16,913 nt of DNA from Oscillospiraceae bacterium (GCA_900752625.1 CAADWC010000205.1:1-16913); one strand, 5' to 3'. Shown: positions 1-7,606, numbered from the stretch's first letter. Numbers and translations are program-made. The notes: generated from the sequence alone by a model not told the origin.

Positions 1-44
1 TCAAAAAGCGCCCTGCAGTAATGCAAAGCGCTGAAAACTTGAAA

Positions 45-329
45 CTATTCATCCTCCTCCGTCTGAGCCGTCCTTAGAATATCCTTCAGATTAAACGATA
101 CAAGTTTTCTGTCGTACAACCTGTAGTGATGAACTCGGTCGGAGTGTTTCTTTATGTAAGCAAGAGCTTTCATAAGACTGTCTGTTTGAAAGACGGCTTC
201 GGAACTGAAGTCATATTTACAACGATACCTTTTGCTGCGCTTGCAGGGGTAGACAATATATCTGCTTGTGTTCCAGGAATCAGGTTCGTGAAAGGACTTA
301 ATTGTCGGCATAAAATCTTTGCTGTTCAT
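45..329 (-). CDS. Small hypothetical protein (94 aa)
   Basis: I do not recognise this protein. It is short, basic through its first two thirds (a Lys/Arg/Tyr-rich stretch around residues 24-40), and ends in an acidic tail with several Glu and Asp. No signal peptide or membrane segment is visible. The ATG at 329 has a good GGAGG ribosome binding site about 8 bases upstream, and a clean promoter lies at 361-389, so it is very likely expressed. That promoter separates it from the ankyrin-protein gene, so it appears to start a new transcription unit of the element. It sits where a VirB4-type ATPase might be expected in related elements, but it is not one. Its role is unknown. Confidence 0.7.
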   Translation of the reverse strand: MNSKDFMPTIKSFHEPDSWNTSRYIVYPCKRSKRYRCKYDFSSEAVFQTDSLMKALAYIKKHSDRVHHYRLYDRKLVSFNLKDILRTAQTEEDE

Positions 330-360
330 AGCTGCAACCTCCAGATGTCAAATCAAGTAT

Positions 361-389
361 ATTTTAACTCTCGGAGGTTAATATGTCAA
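361..389 (-). promoter_or_regulatory. Sigma-A-type promoter for the 94-aa gene
   Basis: On the minus strand a perfect TTGACA (plus-strand 384-389) is followed after exactly 17 bases by TAAAAT (plus-strand 361-366). Transcription would begin near 354, about 25 bases before the start codon at 329. The nonamer ATGTCAAAT occurs at 345-353 and again at 383-391, so it covers the -35 box and recurs just after the start site. This could be a pair of repressor sites. Confidence 0.65.
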
Positions 390-505
390 ATGCAAGACAA
401 TTTCCGGTATTCATTAAGTCTTAATTTTTAATTAAAAACTTGGATGATATGCACAACTTACCAGCTGACAGAATTGTGCAGTTTGACGAAGAAATAATAA
501 ATTAA
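383..505 (+). pseudogene. Short plus-strand ORF broken by one in-frame stop
   Basis: On the plus strand a strong GGAGGTTAAT ribosome binding site (374-382) precedes ATG at 383. The frame reads 13 codons (MSNARQFPVFIKS), meets TAA at 422, then stays open for 26 more codons to TAA at 503; the second part contains LPADRIVQFDEE, which looks protein-like. I infer a decayed small gene of about 40 codons, or a 13-residue peptide followed by chance. It is the only plus-strand coding candidate with a proper ribosome binding site. It runs through the promoter of the 94-aa gene and just touches the end of the ankyrin gene. No family is recognised. Confidence 0.3.
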
Positions 506-1245
506 CTTGAGTTAAAGCTCTCAACAATAGAAACCACAAGATATTTTTTACTCTGCTTCAAAGCATAACGTTTAAGCTTTGAATTTCTTGCCAGTATAAG
601 ATTAAGAATCTCGGGATCACCGTTAAAAACCGCAAGACGTATTTCTTTTCTTCCAATTTTTAAGGTATCCGACTCTTCTAACAATAAATTTACTATGTCC
701 GGATTGCCGCTGACTATAGCACGGCGTATATGCCTTTGCTTAGGTAAAGCTCCGCATACTAGGCAAGCCTGAACCGCTTTAAAATCGTTGTCTGTACAAG
801 CAGAAAGTAATTTTCTTTGAACTCTTCTCATCGGTCTTACCCTGTTTTCCTGTTCGCTTATATTACTATTCTCCGTACAATCTAAGCTTATAGGTTCAGG
901 GATCTCAACGATAATATAATCGTCAGAATCTACATCTGTTTCTATTTCCGGAACTGGCGGTACGTAATCCTCCCCTTCCGGTTCGGGAATTTCTCCGAAC
1001 AGTTCTTCATATTCATCAATCTTCTCATAGTCGACAAGCAGATCCATAGCTTTTTGCTTTGTTATCGGAATAATCTTGTAATCATATTCAAGTTTTTCTC
1101 CTTTGCTCTGAAGCATATGAAGACAAAAAAACTTGTATTTTCTGTTCCGATACAGCTCACCTTTTTCAGACTCGTTAAGAAGATAAGACATAACTAATGT
1201 TGCCGTTTCGGTATCGTACTTAAAACCGTCAATTATTACTTTCAT
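502..1245 (-). CDS. Ankyrin-repeat protein with an ICE-type N-terminal domain
   Basis: This 247-aa protein has two parts. Residues 1-75 carry a pattern common in small proteins of Firmicute mobile elements: KYDTETA near the start, then LYR, FFCLH, and an I-P-I-T-x-x-x-A segment. After a Pro/Glu-rich acidic linker (about 80-130), residues 145-247 resemble three or more ankyrin repeats (helix pairs such as RHIRRAIVSGNPDIVNLLLE and REIRLAVFNGDPEILNLILA). Ankyrin repeats usually bind other proteins. The ATG at 1245 is preferred over an upstream GTG because GGAG lies six bases before it; the gene starts 2 bases after the PrgI-like gene stops, so the two are probably coupled. There is no signal peptide. 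In related elements PrgI is normally followed by VirB4, so this insertion is unusual. The function is unknown. Confidence 0.75.
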   Translation of the reverse strand: MKVIIDGFKYDTETATLVMSYLLNESEKGELYRNRKYKFFCLHMLQSKGEKLEYDYKIIPITKQKAMDLLVDYEKIDEYEELFGEIPEPEGEDYVPPVPEIETDVDSDDYIIVEIPEPISLDCTENSNISEQENRVRPMRRVQRKLLSACTDNDFKAVQACLVCGALPKQRHIRRAIVSGNPDIVNLLLEESDTLKIGRKEIRLAVFNGDPEILNLILARNSKLKRYALKQSKKYLVVSIVESFNSS

Positions 1246-1247
1246 TT

Positions 1248-1565
1248 TTATCTCCACTCATCTAAATATTGGAAAAGAAAAATTTTCTGGCATTTTATGT
1301 AAGCGAAGAAATTTTTAAGTTCGTCAAAGAAAGAGATATTCATTCTTGGATCGCGCCAGAAAATAACGCCGCAGGCTACGGTAAAAACGATAAAAAATAT
1401 CATTGAAGAAAGCAGATTATGAAAACCTATGTAAAGAAGCAAAGAAATGATTAATGCTATAAAGCTTCCTTTAAAAGTCTTATGCATTTCCTTTTTTCCA
1501 AAGCCTGGAGTGTATTCCTTTTCAATTGAAACATCAAGTGGGAAATAGCATTTATTTTCTTCCAT
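1248..1565 (-). CDS. PrgI-like (VirB3-like) conjugation membrane protein
   Basis: A 105-aa protein with a hydrophilic start and two closely spaced hydrophobic helices at about residues 30-65, ending in a charged tail with FFAYIKCQKIFLFQYLDEWR-type sequence. Length, layout and position after a VirB6-like gene fit the PrgI/VirB3 family, inner-membrane partners of the VirB4 ATPase in Gram-positive conjugation machines. The start at 1565 is chosen because AGGAGG at 1570-1575 sits five bases upstream; a longer reading frame would run through the palindrome at 1579-1597 and lacks a ribosome binding site. It lies downstream of the 68-aa membrane protein and 2 bases before the ankyrin gene. The family call rests on pattern and context. 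Confidence 0.6.
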   Translation of the reverse strand: MEENKCYFPLDVSIEKEYTPGFGKKEMHKTFKGSFIALIISLLLYIGFHNLLSSMIFFIVFTVACGVIFWRDPRMNISFFDELKNFFAYIKCQKIFLFQYLDEWR

Positions 1566-1578
1566 TTTTCCTCCTATC

Positions 1579-1597
1579 GTGCGACATGATGTCGCAC
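1579..1597. repeat. 19-bp palindrome, copy 1 of 4
   Basis: GTGCGACATGATGTCGCAC: perfect 9-bp arms around one central base. It fills the gap between the 68-aa membrane-protein gene and the PrgI-like gene, directly upstream of the latter's ribosome binding site. Near-identical copies lie at 13868-13886, 14603-14621 and 15559-15577. It is not a terminator, because no T-run follows on either strand. Confidence 0.85.
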
Positions 1598-1599
1598 AT

Positions 1600-1806
1600 T
1601 TAATTATAGTAACGTAAAACAAGATCTTTGATAATTCCCACACAGCTTGATATTACTACAAATTTTAACGTGTTGAACATTTTGTTCTCAATAGATTTTT
1701 TTTCGTCCTGGTTTCCTATCAATGAAACAGCAAGTATCGCTATTCTTAAAGCCCCTCCGGTAGGAATCAAAATCAATAATCCATTTATTATGCTGGATAT
1801 AGTCAT
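1600..1806 (-). CDS. Small two-helix membrane protein of the transfer operon
   Basis: A 68-aa protein with two hydrophobic helices (about residues 5-28 and 45-62) separated by a charged loop (NQDEKKSIENK). This hairpin layout is that of VirB2-like or Maff2-type small membrane proteins in conjugative elements. It lacks the cleavable signal peptide seen in the other two-helix protein of this window (3204-3542), but the loop and second helix look alike (a charged loop, then a helix ending in YY). The ATG at 1806 is preceded by AGGCGGTGA, which overlaps the stop of the VirB6-like gene, suggesting translational coupling. It may be a membrane component of the channel or a second pilin-like subunit. 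Confidence 0.6.
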   Translation of the reverse strand: MTISSIINGLLILIPTGGALRIAILAVSLIGNQDEKKSIENKMFNTLKFVVISSCVGIIKDLVLRYYN

Positions 1807-1817
1807 ATATTCACCGC

Positions 1818-2726
1818 CTACTTTTTAAATAAGCTTCTGAAAGAAGTTCTTACGCTTCTGATCATACTGCTTGAATAGTATGCTTTCATCATCAAATTAC
1901 CTCCACCTTGAGATGGGATCATGAATTCACCTAATAAACGAGGAGACCTTAATGCGATTGTAATGCAAATTATGCTTAGTATAGAGCCGCCAAAAAGATT
2001 ATTATTGTGAAAGCCTGATATTAATATAGAAAAGCCAAGTTCTGTTAAGGTAAGCTGAACAAGTATTGTTACAAGCGCTTTTGCAACGCTCATTGTATAG
2101 TTTTTAAAAATGCCTTTATCTGAGTTAATAAGCCCTATTGCACATATTGGCATAGCTATTTTTAATATCCAAAGCTCAAGACCATATCCAAGACATTTAA
2201 AATACACTATCCAAAAGATAATTGCAAAGATTACAACAAATATAAAGCTTGAAAGTAACTCTGTTAGTGATTCTTCTGTCCATTCGGTAAAGTAATCTAC
2301 AAAACTGTCCCACTGATAATCAGTTCCAAGAGAGTCCTGAACAGCCTTAAGTGCTGAAGTTGAAAGATCAGATACAATATCAGCAAACCAATTCAATATT
2401 GTATTTCCGCAAACGGCTACAACTAAACCTTTGACAAATAAGAAAAGAAAATTGATTGGATCGCTTTCAGCGTCTCCGTCCGTATACAAAACATATGTTT
2501 GAAACCCCTTTACTAAAAACAGCAGCATTATGAGCGATATTCCTATTGATGAAAAAACATTCATTATTGCAGCTGTTACCGAAGAATTAGTAGTTGCAGT
2601 AATATATTTATCAACACGAAAGGCATTTGCCGCAAGACCCTCAATACAACTTTGTATGTTGCTCAGTAATACAGGAGCAATGGTTGATAATATAAAACAG
2701 ATTGCAATTGCAACTAAACCGGTCAT
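1818..2726 (-). CDS. VirB6/TrbL-like conjugative channel membrane protein
   Basis: This 302-aa protein has about six hydrophobic segments (near residues 3-22, 52-75, 88-110, 155-178, 185-203 and 215-258) with a polar central loop (about 115-150) and a basic C-terminus (RSVRTSFRSLFKK). That topology and length match the VirB6/TrbL proteins that form the inner-membrane part of type IV secretion channels. The position between the coupling-protein gene and a PrgI-like gene matches Tn1549-type transfer operons. The ATG at 2726 follows a GGGGTGATC ribosome binding site, 9 bases after the SpoVG-domain gene ends. The TAG stop is part of the next gene's ribosome binding region. The overall family is fairly secure, the exact subfamily less so. 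Confidence 0.75.
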   Translation of the reverse strand: MTGLVAIAICFILSTIAPVLLSNIQSCIEGLAANAFRVDKYITATTNSSVTAAIMNVFSSIGISLIMLLFLVKGFQTYVLYTDGDAESDPINFLFLFVKGLVVAVCGNTILNWFADIVSDLSTSALKAVQDSLGTDYQWDSFVDYFTEWTEESLTELLSSFIFVVIFAIIFWIVYFKCLGYGLELWILKIAMPICAIGLINSDKGIFKNYTMSVAKALVTILVQLTLTELGFSILISGFHNNNLFGGSILSIICITIALRSPRLLGEFMIPSQGGGNLMMKAYYSSSMIRSVRTSFRSLFKK

Positions 2727-2735
2727 ACGTTAAGA

Positions 2736-3191
2736 TCACCCCATTTCTGCATCAATTTCCGGTGCAGCCTGTGATTGTTCCAATAAGCTGTCCCAGTTCT
2801 GATAGTTATAGTTTTGATTAAGCTGAGGCTTCAGCTCCGCTGTTTGATACGTTTCATCTGCCGCCTGACTTTGCCGGTTTTGCGATTTAACGACAGCCTT
2901 TTTTTCAGAAGCTTCACGCTTTAAATGCATATCGTACGCTTTCAAAACAGCGCTGCATATAATACTTCTCGCCTCCTGAGTTATAGGGTAAGCAATATCT
3001 TTGTATTGAGTTTTTCCGTTTCTGTCTACATAGGATTGCTGAGGCATAAAAACTTTCAGCTGACCGTCGCTGTCCGGCATGATCCTGAAGCCTTTGATAG
3101 TAAAAACATTGTCTATAGTAATTCTGGCAAGAGCTTTGAGCCTCATCTCAGGCTTATTGAAATTTTGGTCGATAGAAACCTTTATCTTCAT
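2736..3191 (-). CDS. SpoVG-domain protein
   Basis: Residues 15-95 of this 151-aa protein match the SpoVG fold pattern: LKALARITIDNVFTIKGFRI, a short turn, then LKVFMPQQSY and YKDIAYPITQEARSIICSAV leading into a helix. SpoVG proteins are small site-specific DNA- or RNA-binding regulators in Firmicutes. Here the domain is followed by a Gln/Ser/Ala-rich tail of about 50 residues ending in PEIDAEMG, longer than chromosomal SpoVG (about 95 aa). The ATG at 3191 has GAGGAG five bases upstream. The gene sits inside the transfer operon between a pilin-like gene and virB6, so it may regulate transfer genes or bind transferring DNA. Domain call is good; role is inferred. Confidence 0.75.
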   Translation of the reverse strand: MKIKVSIDQNFNKPEMRLKALARITIDNVFTIKGFRIMPDSDGQLKVFMPQQSYVDRNGKTQYKDIAYPITQEARSIICSAVLKAYDMHLKREASEKKAVVKSQNRQSQAADETYQTAELKPQLNQNYNYQNWDSLLEQSQAAPEIDAEMG

Positions 3192-3203
3192 AAAATCTCC
3201 TCT

Positions 3204-3542
3204 CTACGTATAATATCCCAATATCAAGTTAATTATTGTAGCTGCAATTTCAGCGACGACAGTAGCTATAATAGCAGTATTAGTTCTTTTTTGCCAATCC
3301 TTTTGATCCTGCTGATCTGCTCCGCTTTTTCTTATTTGAAAAACTATTACACAAACCGTTCCTGCAGGTATTGCAAGAAGCTGAACCCATGATAAAACAT
3401 CATTGAGTAAATTTGTAGTTCCGGTAGCTATTTTAGAACTTCCGAAACCGGCATTTGACGCAAATACGCTCGGAGCAAATACAGTTGCGGATATTAGCGC
3501 AAAAACAAGCGCAGATAATCTTTTTTTCAATTTATTCTTCAT
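3204..3542 (-). CDS. Secreted VirB2-like pilin/channel subunit
   Basis: A 112-aa protein with a typical signal peptide: MKNKLKKR, a hydrophobic stretch, and a VFA-S-N cleavage candidate near residue 29. Two hydrophobic helices follow (about 46-68 and 87-110) with a charged Gln/Lys/Asp-rich loop between. Signal peptide plus two helices in about 110 residues is the layout of VirB2-type pilins. It lies just downstream of virD4. The start at 3542 is chosen because AGGAG lies nine bases upstream and the signal peptide begins there; a longer frame back to 3656 overlaps virD4 and has no signal sequence. The exact family name is uncertain. Confidence 0.65.
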   Translation of the reverse strand: MKNKLKKRLSALVFALISATVFAPSVFASNAGFGSSKIATGTTNLLNDVLSWVQLLAIPAGTVCVIVFQIRKSGADQQDQKDWQKRTNTAIIATVVAEIAATIINLILGYYT

Positions 3543-3558
3543 AACAAAATTCTCCTCG

Positions 3559-5664
3559 TTATAGTCTTTTTTGCTTTTTAAGAGTTTTATAAACAAAATC
3601 TTGGAAATTCTGAGGCAGCCACATTCCGGTATACTCCGGTGGCTTATCAACATCATGCAGCTTCGGTCTCTGAGCCTGCCTCAAAGCTCTTACCTTTTCA
3701 TTATGATTCCTATTTCCCAAGCCTAGCATTTTATTGAAAGCCCATTTGCTCAAATCGGGCGACTTTGATATCTTACAGCCGCTGTCTCCGATAACAAGCA
3801 TATATGGTCTTTTTAATCGTTTCAGCTCATCGGGGAAAAGAAGTTTACGCTCTGACAAATTCATTGAAGTAGAGCCGCTGCTGTTGTATCTTCCGCTGTT
3901 TGACGAAAGCGAATAGCTGGATGTTGTATAATTACCCAATCCATCTGATATAGGCTTGTTGGTGCCAGCATCGTCTGTAGATTTAAGGTAGATTTGATTT
4001 GTACAGTTTCCTTTGATTATTTCACATATGTTATCATTGTAGTTTTCCTTGAGCTGTGCAAAGCTCTGTAAAAAAAGGTTAAACACAATACCTTTTGAAC
4101 GCCCTACGGTAAACATCATATTGATATTTGGAAAAGGCGAAAAATTACCAAATTCGTCAAGATCAAAATGGACTCTTCGAGGCAGCCGTCCTGAACCGAG
4201 AACATTATTGCTGTAATCATCAAGCGCATCATATATCTGAGATACCAAAAGTGAAATCAATGGATAAAAAGTAGTTTTACTTTCCGGAAGTATCACAAAC
4301 ATTGCTGTTTTCTTTGTTGCAATATCAGTAAGATTAAAATCTGATTTGCTGCAAATATGATAAAGCTGCCGATCAGTAAATACGGCAAGAGCCGTGCACG
4401 CTGAAGTATAAAAACTGCCTCTTGTTTTACTGGGAGCGACGTTTGCCTGCGCAAAAATAAGATTTGCAGGGTGTTCTTCTCCCACTGCCTTTAAATAGTC
4501 GTTGAGCAGCAATCCCTTTCCTCCGGGACGCTCGGCGCACATTCGCGTAAGCCACTCGTATACATAGCATAGATTCTGATTTTCCGGATGATCTATATTG
4601 TCATAAGTACAAGCCATTATTCCGGCCGCCAATACCGCAACCTTTCCATCGTGCCAAAGCGGGTCTGTCTGCTCATTTTTCTTTCCGGCGATCATTGTAG
4701 CGTAATCACGGCACATCTGCATTGCTTTATTCACATCTCCGGCTTTAAGCTTGTCGATGATAAGCTGTAAAAAATTATAGCTCATAGATTTACTCATATC
4801 ACGATAGTCCAGCACAATAACATTCACGCCTAAACGTTTTAGCAGTCTGCACAGATACTGATACAGCTCGCCTTTTACATCAGACACAAAAACAGATTCA
4901 CCAGCAAGCAGCTGACAGATTATTGATTGTATAACCAGATAACGTGACTTACCTGAACCGGTTGAACCTATGCACATTGAATGAACATCATTGATTAAAA
5001 TGTTTACAAACTCTTTATGCCCTTTTTTCTTATAACCGACAACTAATCCTCCGCCTGTTTCTTTAAACGGTTCGGTATCTAACCGTCTCATTATTTTTGC
5101 TTGTTTTTTAAGATAAATCTCTGAATAATGATATTTGCTTAAAAGAAACAGATAAATTTTTTTGTGCGGCAACTTCTGAAACAACTTTCTTTGTTTAAGT
5201 TCTCCTTTTGATATTCTGTATTTTTTTATCTCTTTAATATCCTGTTTTCCTTGTTGGATAAGATACCGAAAAATCGGATCCCTTAAATTGATTTTTAAAA
5301 TGGGATAATCCTCGCAGAATTTTTTATCGGATAAAAACCACGATGATCCGTGTTGATACTGACCTATAGGTTTGGGTATCTGAATATCCGGAGTAACGTT
5401 ATAGAGTTCGGCGCGATAATCATCCTTTGTATTTGAAAACAGCAGGAAGTAACCCATAATCAATACAACGCCGATAATGCAAATGAAAAGCGTCTGAGCG
5501 TCTTTTTCAGTTTTCAGTATTTCAAGACAAATTTCCGGAGGATAAGCCTGAAACTTATCCGCTTGCTTTGATATGAATAAAAAAGCGCCCGGAGCTGTAA
5601 AAAAGCTGATGGCACAAGCGATCCCGAATAATATAACCAGCAACGGTATTTTACTTTTCTTCAA
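3559..5664 (-). CDS. virD4: VirD4/TraG-type conjugation coupling protein
   Basis: A 701-aa ATPase that links the relaxase-DNA complex to the secretion channel. Two N-terminal membrane helices (about residues 6-31 and 58-77) precede a cytoplasmic P-loop domain. Walker A is GSTGSGKS at 233-240 and Walker B is DLDE at 501-504, followed by FGNF and a VGRSKGI stretch that is typical of VirD4/TraG proteins. Length is normal. The start is TTG at 5664, overlapping the relaxase stop as TTGA; it is favoured because AGGGGG lies eight bases upstream and the reading opens with a membrane helix. Overlap with the relaxase gene implies coupled translation of two partners. Very secure. Confidence 0.93.
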   Translation of the reverse strand: MKKSKIPLLVILFGIACAISFFTAPGAFLFISKQADKFQAYPPEICLEILKTEKDAQTLFICIIGVVLIMGYFLLFSNTKDDYRAELYNVTPDIQIPKPIGQYQHGSSWFLSDKKFCEDYPILKINLRDPIFRYLIQQGKQDIKEIKKYRISKGELKQRKLFQKLPHKKIYLFLLSKYHYSEIYLKKQAKIMRRLDTEPFKETGGGLVVGYKKKGHKEFVNILINDVHSMCIGSTGSGKSRYLVIQSIICQLLAGESVFVSDVKGELYQYLCRLLKRLGVNVIVLDYRDMSKSMSYNFLQLIIDKLKAGDVNKAMQMCRDYATMIAGKKNEQTDPLWHDGKVAVLAAGIMACTYDNIDHPENQNLCYVYEWLTRMCAERPGGKGLLLNDYLKAVGEEHPANLIFAQANVAPSKTRGSFYTSACTALAVFTDRQLYHICSKSDFNLTDIATKKTAMFVILPESKTTFYPLISLLVSQIYDALDDYSNNVLGSGRLPRRVHFDLDEFGNFSPFPNINMMFTVGRSKGIVFNLFLQSFAQLKENYNDNICEIIKGNCTNQIYLKSTDDAGTNKPISDGLGNYTTSSYSLSSNSGRYNSSGSTSMNLSERKLLFPDELKRLKRPYMLVIGDSGCKISKSPDLSKWAFNKMLGLGNRNHNEKVRALRQAQRPKLHDVDKPPEYTGMWLPQNFQDFVYKTLKKQKRL

Positions 5665-6899
5665 ATTTCTATCCCCCTGTCTTTTCTTTGCTTTATAAGC
5701 TCTCTTATTGCGTCTTTTGACAGATCTCCGCTTTTAGCCAAGGCGTTATACTCCGCATAACGTGCGTTGCACTGCCTTGTAAGTCTTGCAAGATTTGCAA
5801 AAGCTGCAATGATTCCATAAGCTATGTATTCAGCCTGTCTGTCACATTTATCACCGTTTTGCAGATAATCTTCAAATTGATAATCCTTCATTGATTGCAA
5901 AAGCGCATTTGCAATCATTTTAACCGCTATTTTTGAATATTTACCGGTTTCATATTTCAACTCCTTTTCTTTAGCCGAATAAAACTTAAATACTTCGATG
6001 TGAGATGAAACATAATTATCTGCAAGAGCTTTTAGCTTGCTGTTGCTGTTGAGCAACAGCTTTACAAACTCCTCTATTATCTTTTTTCGTTCATGCGACA
6101 AATCGTCATACGCAAGCCGTCCCTTATGCTTTAAAACTATCAGCCGCACTTTGAGATATTCTTTTAATATGTCCTCTGCATTAGGGGAATTGAGAATATC
6201 AAAGCTGCTCAGATCAGAAACATCGAACTCAAGTATTCCATTCAAATAGTCCTTAACGTCATAAGTATTGATTCGATAAGGAGTCAGATATGCTTCAAAA
6301 TCTTTAAGAAGCTCTCTGCTGTCAGCTCTGAGAGCGTTTTTTGTTTCATTCTGAGCGGCAAAGAATTCTTGAAACTCCTCTTTATACGTATTCTGAATAA
6401 GCTTTCTTCGCGTTTGCTTATATAATTTTTTATCAAGCTCGTTAGGCTGTACGGCGTTTGAATTGTCCCACATAATTATGTGAGCGTGAGGCTGTCCTTT
6501 TTTGTTGTGGATTGCAGCCTGCCATTCCAGGTTTTCATATTTAATTCCTCTTTCCTTTGCAATGACAAGAACCTGTTCCTTGACATACTTTTTCCAATCG
6601 CTAAGAGTATTAAGTCCCAAGTGAGCAGCCTGTTCAGAAGTAAATGAAATCATATCGCGGTATGTTGTCTTATATTTATCCGTAACCTGAGCTATCTTTT
6701 TCATACCGTCATCTACCGATATAACTTCAAGATATTGCTGATTAAAGCTACCGAACAGTGCGCTATCATGTTCAGGTTCCATCCACGCGCCTGGACGTGT
6801 AGCTATATATTCTACATGAGCCATATTTTTTACAGTACGGTTTCCGTCAGTGCGCTTATTGTAACCTCTTGCTTTAAAAACCAATACACAGCTACTCAT
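5661..6899 (-). CDS. MobP-type conjugative relaxase
   Basis: This 412-aa protein should nick oriT and pilot the transferred strand. Near the N-terminus is HVEYIATRPG, where Tyr31 is the likely catalytic tyrosine, and the metal-binding histidine motif is seen as H131 followed by HAH at 138-140 (GQPHAHIIMWD). The arrangement of YxATRPG followed by HxH fits the MobP/MobL relaxases of Firmicutes, possibly the group called MobP3. The second half is helical and charged, without a helicase or primase domain. It overlaps the upstream accessory-protein gene by 8 bases and the coupling-protein gene by 4, so the three form one tight unit next to the predicted oriT. Relaxase function is well supported; the subfamily name is tentative. 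Confidence 0.85.
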   Translation of the reverse strand: MSSCVLVFKARGYNKRTDGNRTVKNMAHVEYIATRPGAWMEPEHDSALFGSFNQQYLEVISVDDGMKKIAQVTDKYKTTYRDMISFTSEQAAHLGLNTLSDWKKYVKEQVLVIAKERGIKYENLEWQAAIHNKKGQPHAHIIMWDNSNAVQPNELDKKLYKQTRRKLIQNTYKEEFQEFFAAQNETKNALRADSRELLKDFEAYLTPYRINTYDVKDYLNGILEFDVSDLSSFDILNSPNAEDILKEYLKVRLIVLKHKGRLAYDDLSHERKKIIEEFVKLLLNSNSKLKALADNYVSSHIEVFKFYSAKEKELKYETGKYSKIAVKMIANALLQSMKDYQFEDYLQNGDKCDRQAEYIAYGIIAAFANLARLTRQCNARYAEYNALAKSGDLSKDAIRELIKQRKDRGIEI

Positions 6900-7383
6900 C
6901 GTCTTCGCCTATTGCATTAAAATCAAAACCGTAAGGATTATCTTTAAGCCTTAAAGCTTCCTTAAGCAATTCCATATTGTTGAGCAAAAAGCGTTCAACA
7001 TCGCTGTCTTTCTGTGACATATACTTTATTGACAGTCTGTTGCAGCGATTTACAGTTTCAGATATATCTCCAACATCTGATTTATTGACACTGCTCAAAA
7101 GATTGGCAAGTTGCAGATAATATCCTCCGCCGGTGATTTTACCAAGCTTTATGATAAGCTTTACAAGCCTTTCGATTTGAGGCTCAATTACGCCAGAAAG
7201 CACCGTCTTCATAATTTCCGACAGATAGTCTATCTCGGATTTGTATCCTTCAACATTAAGACCTTTGTCTATGTATCTGCGCACAAGGTCGGAAACGGTA
7301 AGGTGTTCCTTTGCAGCTTTCAATTCAAGCTGAGTTTTTAGTTCTGCCGGCAGTCTTATCGTTAAACGAATACTTTCTTCCAT
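6892..7383 (-). CDS. Ribbon-helix-helix relaxase accessory protein (MobC-like)
   Basis: A 163-aa protein whose first 50 residues (EESIRLTIRLPAELKTQLEL, then SDLVRRYIDKGL) form a clear ribbon-helix-helix DNA-binding domain: a beta strand with RLTIRLP and two helices. The rest is helical and charged and ends EDDE. Such proteins bind oriT, recruit the relaxase and often repress their own operon. The ATG at 7383 is chosen because GGAGG is six bases upstream and it opens directly on the domain; the open frame runs further to 7434 without a ribosome binding site. It lies between the predicted oriT and the relaxase gene, which it overlaps. Function follows from domain and position. Confidence 0.8.
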   Translation of the reverse strand: MEESIRLTIRLPAELKTQLELKAAKEHLTVSDLVRRYIDKGLNVEGYKSEIDYLSEIMKTVLSGVIEPQIERLVKLIIKLGKITGGGYYLQLANLLSSVNKSDVGDISETVNRCNRLSIKYMSQKDSDVERFLLNNMELLKEALRLKDNPYGFDFNAIGEDDE

Positions 7384-7429
7384 TTTTACCTCCAAATTCG
7401 TAAAGCACACTGCCTTTACACACTTGTCT

Positions 7430-7585
7430 GACATTTGTCATACATTTTATTTCATTGTCATACGTGTCGCAGGCTTTGCCTGCGAGCTGTGCTAAGCTGT
7501 CGTCAGACAGCTATTCCTGCCCTTTTGGGTTAAAATCTCGCTTCGCTTCGATTTTTACCCTTTCGGTGCGCTGCTTCGCAGCTAA
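7430..7585 (+). other. oriT: Predicted origin of transfer (oriT) with MOBP-like nic site
   Basis: This gap holds four inverted repeats in about 120 bases: TCGCAGGC/GCCTGCGA (7467-7485, 3-base loop); AGCTGTC/GACAGCT (7495-7512, 4-base loop); an 11-bp pair with one mismatch (7527-7537 with 7550-7560) around a CGCTT-repeated loop; and GCTGC/GCAGC (7570-7582). Directly after the second repeat, plus strand 7513-7521 reads ATTCCTGCC, close to the MOBP nic consensus ATCCTG^C (one extra T), at the usual distance from the repeat arm; the cut would fall between 7519 and 7520. TTGTCATAC occurs near 7435 and 7456, possible accessory-protein sites. It is placed beside the ribbon-helix-helix and relaxase genes, as expected. 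No confident promoter is seen here. Confidence 0.7.
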
Positions 7586-7606
7586 AAAAATTGAAATCAA
7601 AAAGGT

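Noticed and set aside
126..431. A 101-codon plus-strand frame
   Set aside because: It is opposite the 94-aa gene and its promoter, with no ribosome binding site; the 94-aa gene has both.
2925..3392. A 155-codon open frame on the plus strand
   Set aside because: It runs opposite the SpoVG-domain and VirB2-like genes, both of which have good starts and recognisable features; no ribosome binding site is seen.
6039..6060. Inverted repeat GCTGTTGC/GCAACAGC
   Set aside because: It lies in the relaxase coding region over Leu/Asn/Ser-repeated codons, with no regulatory context.
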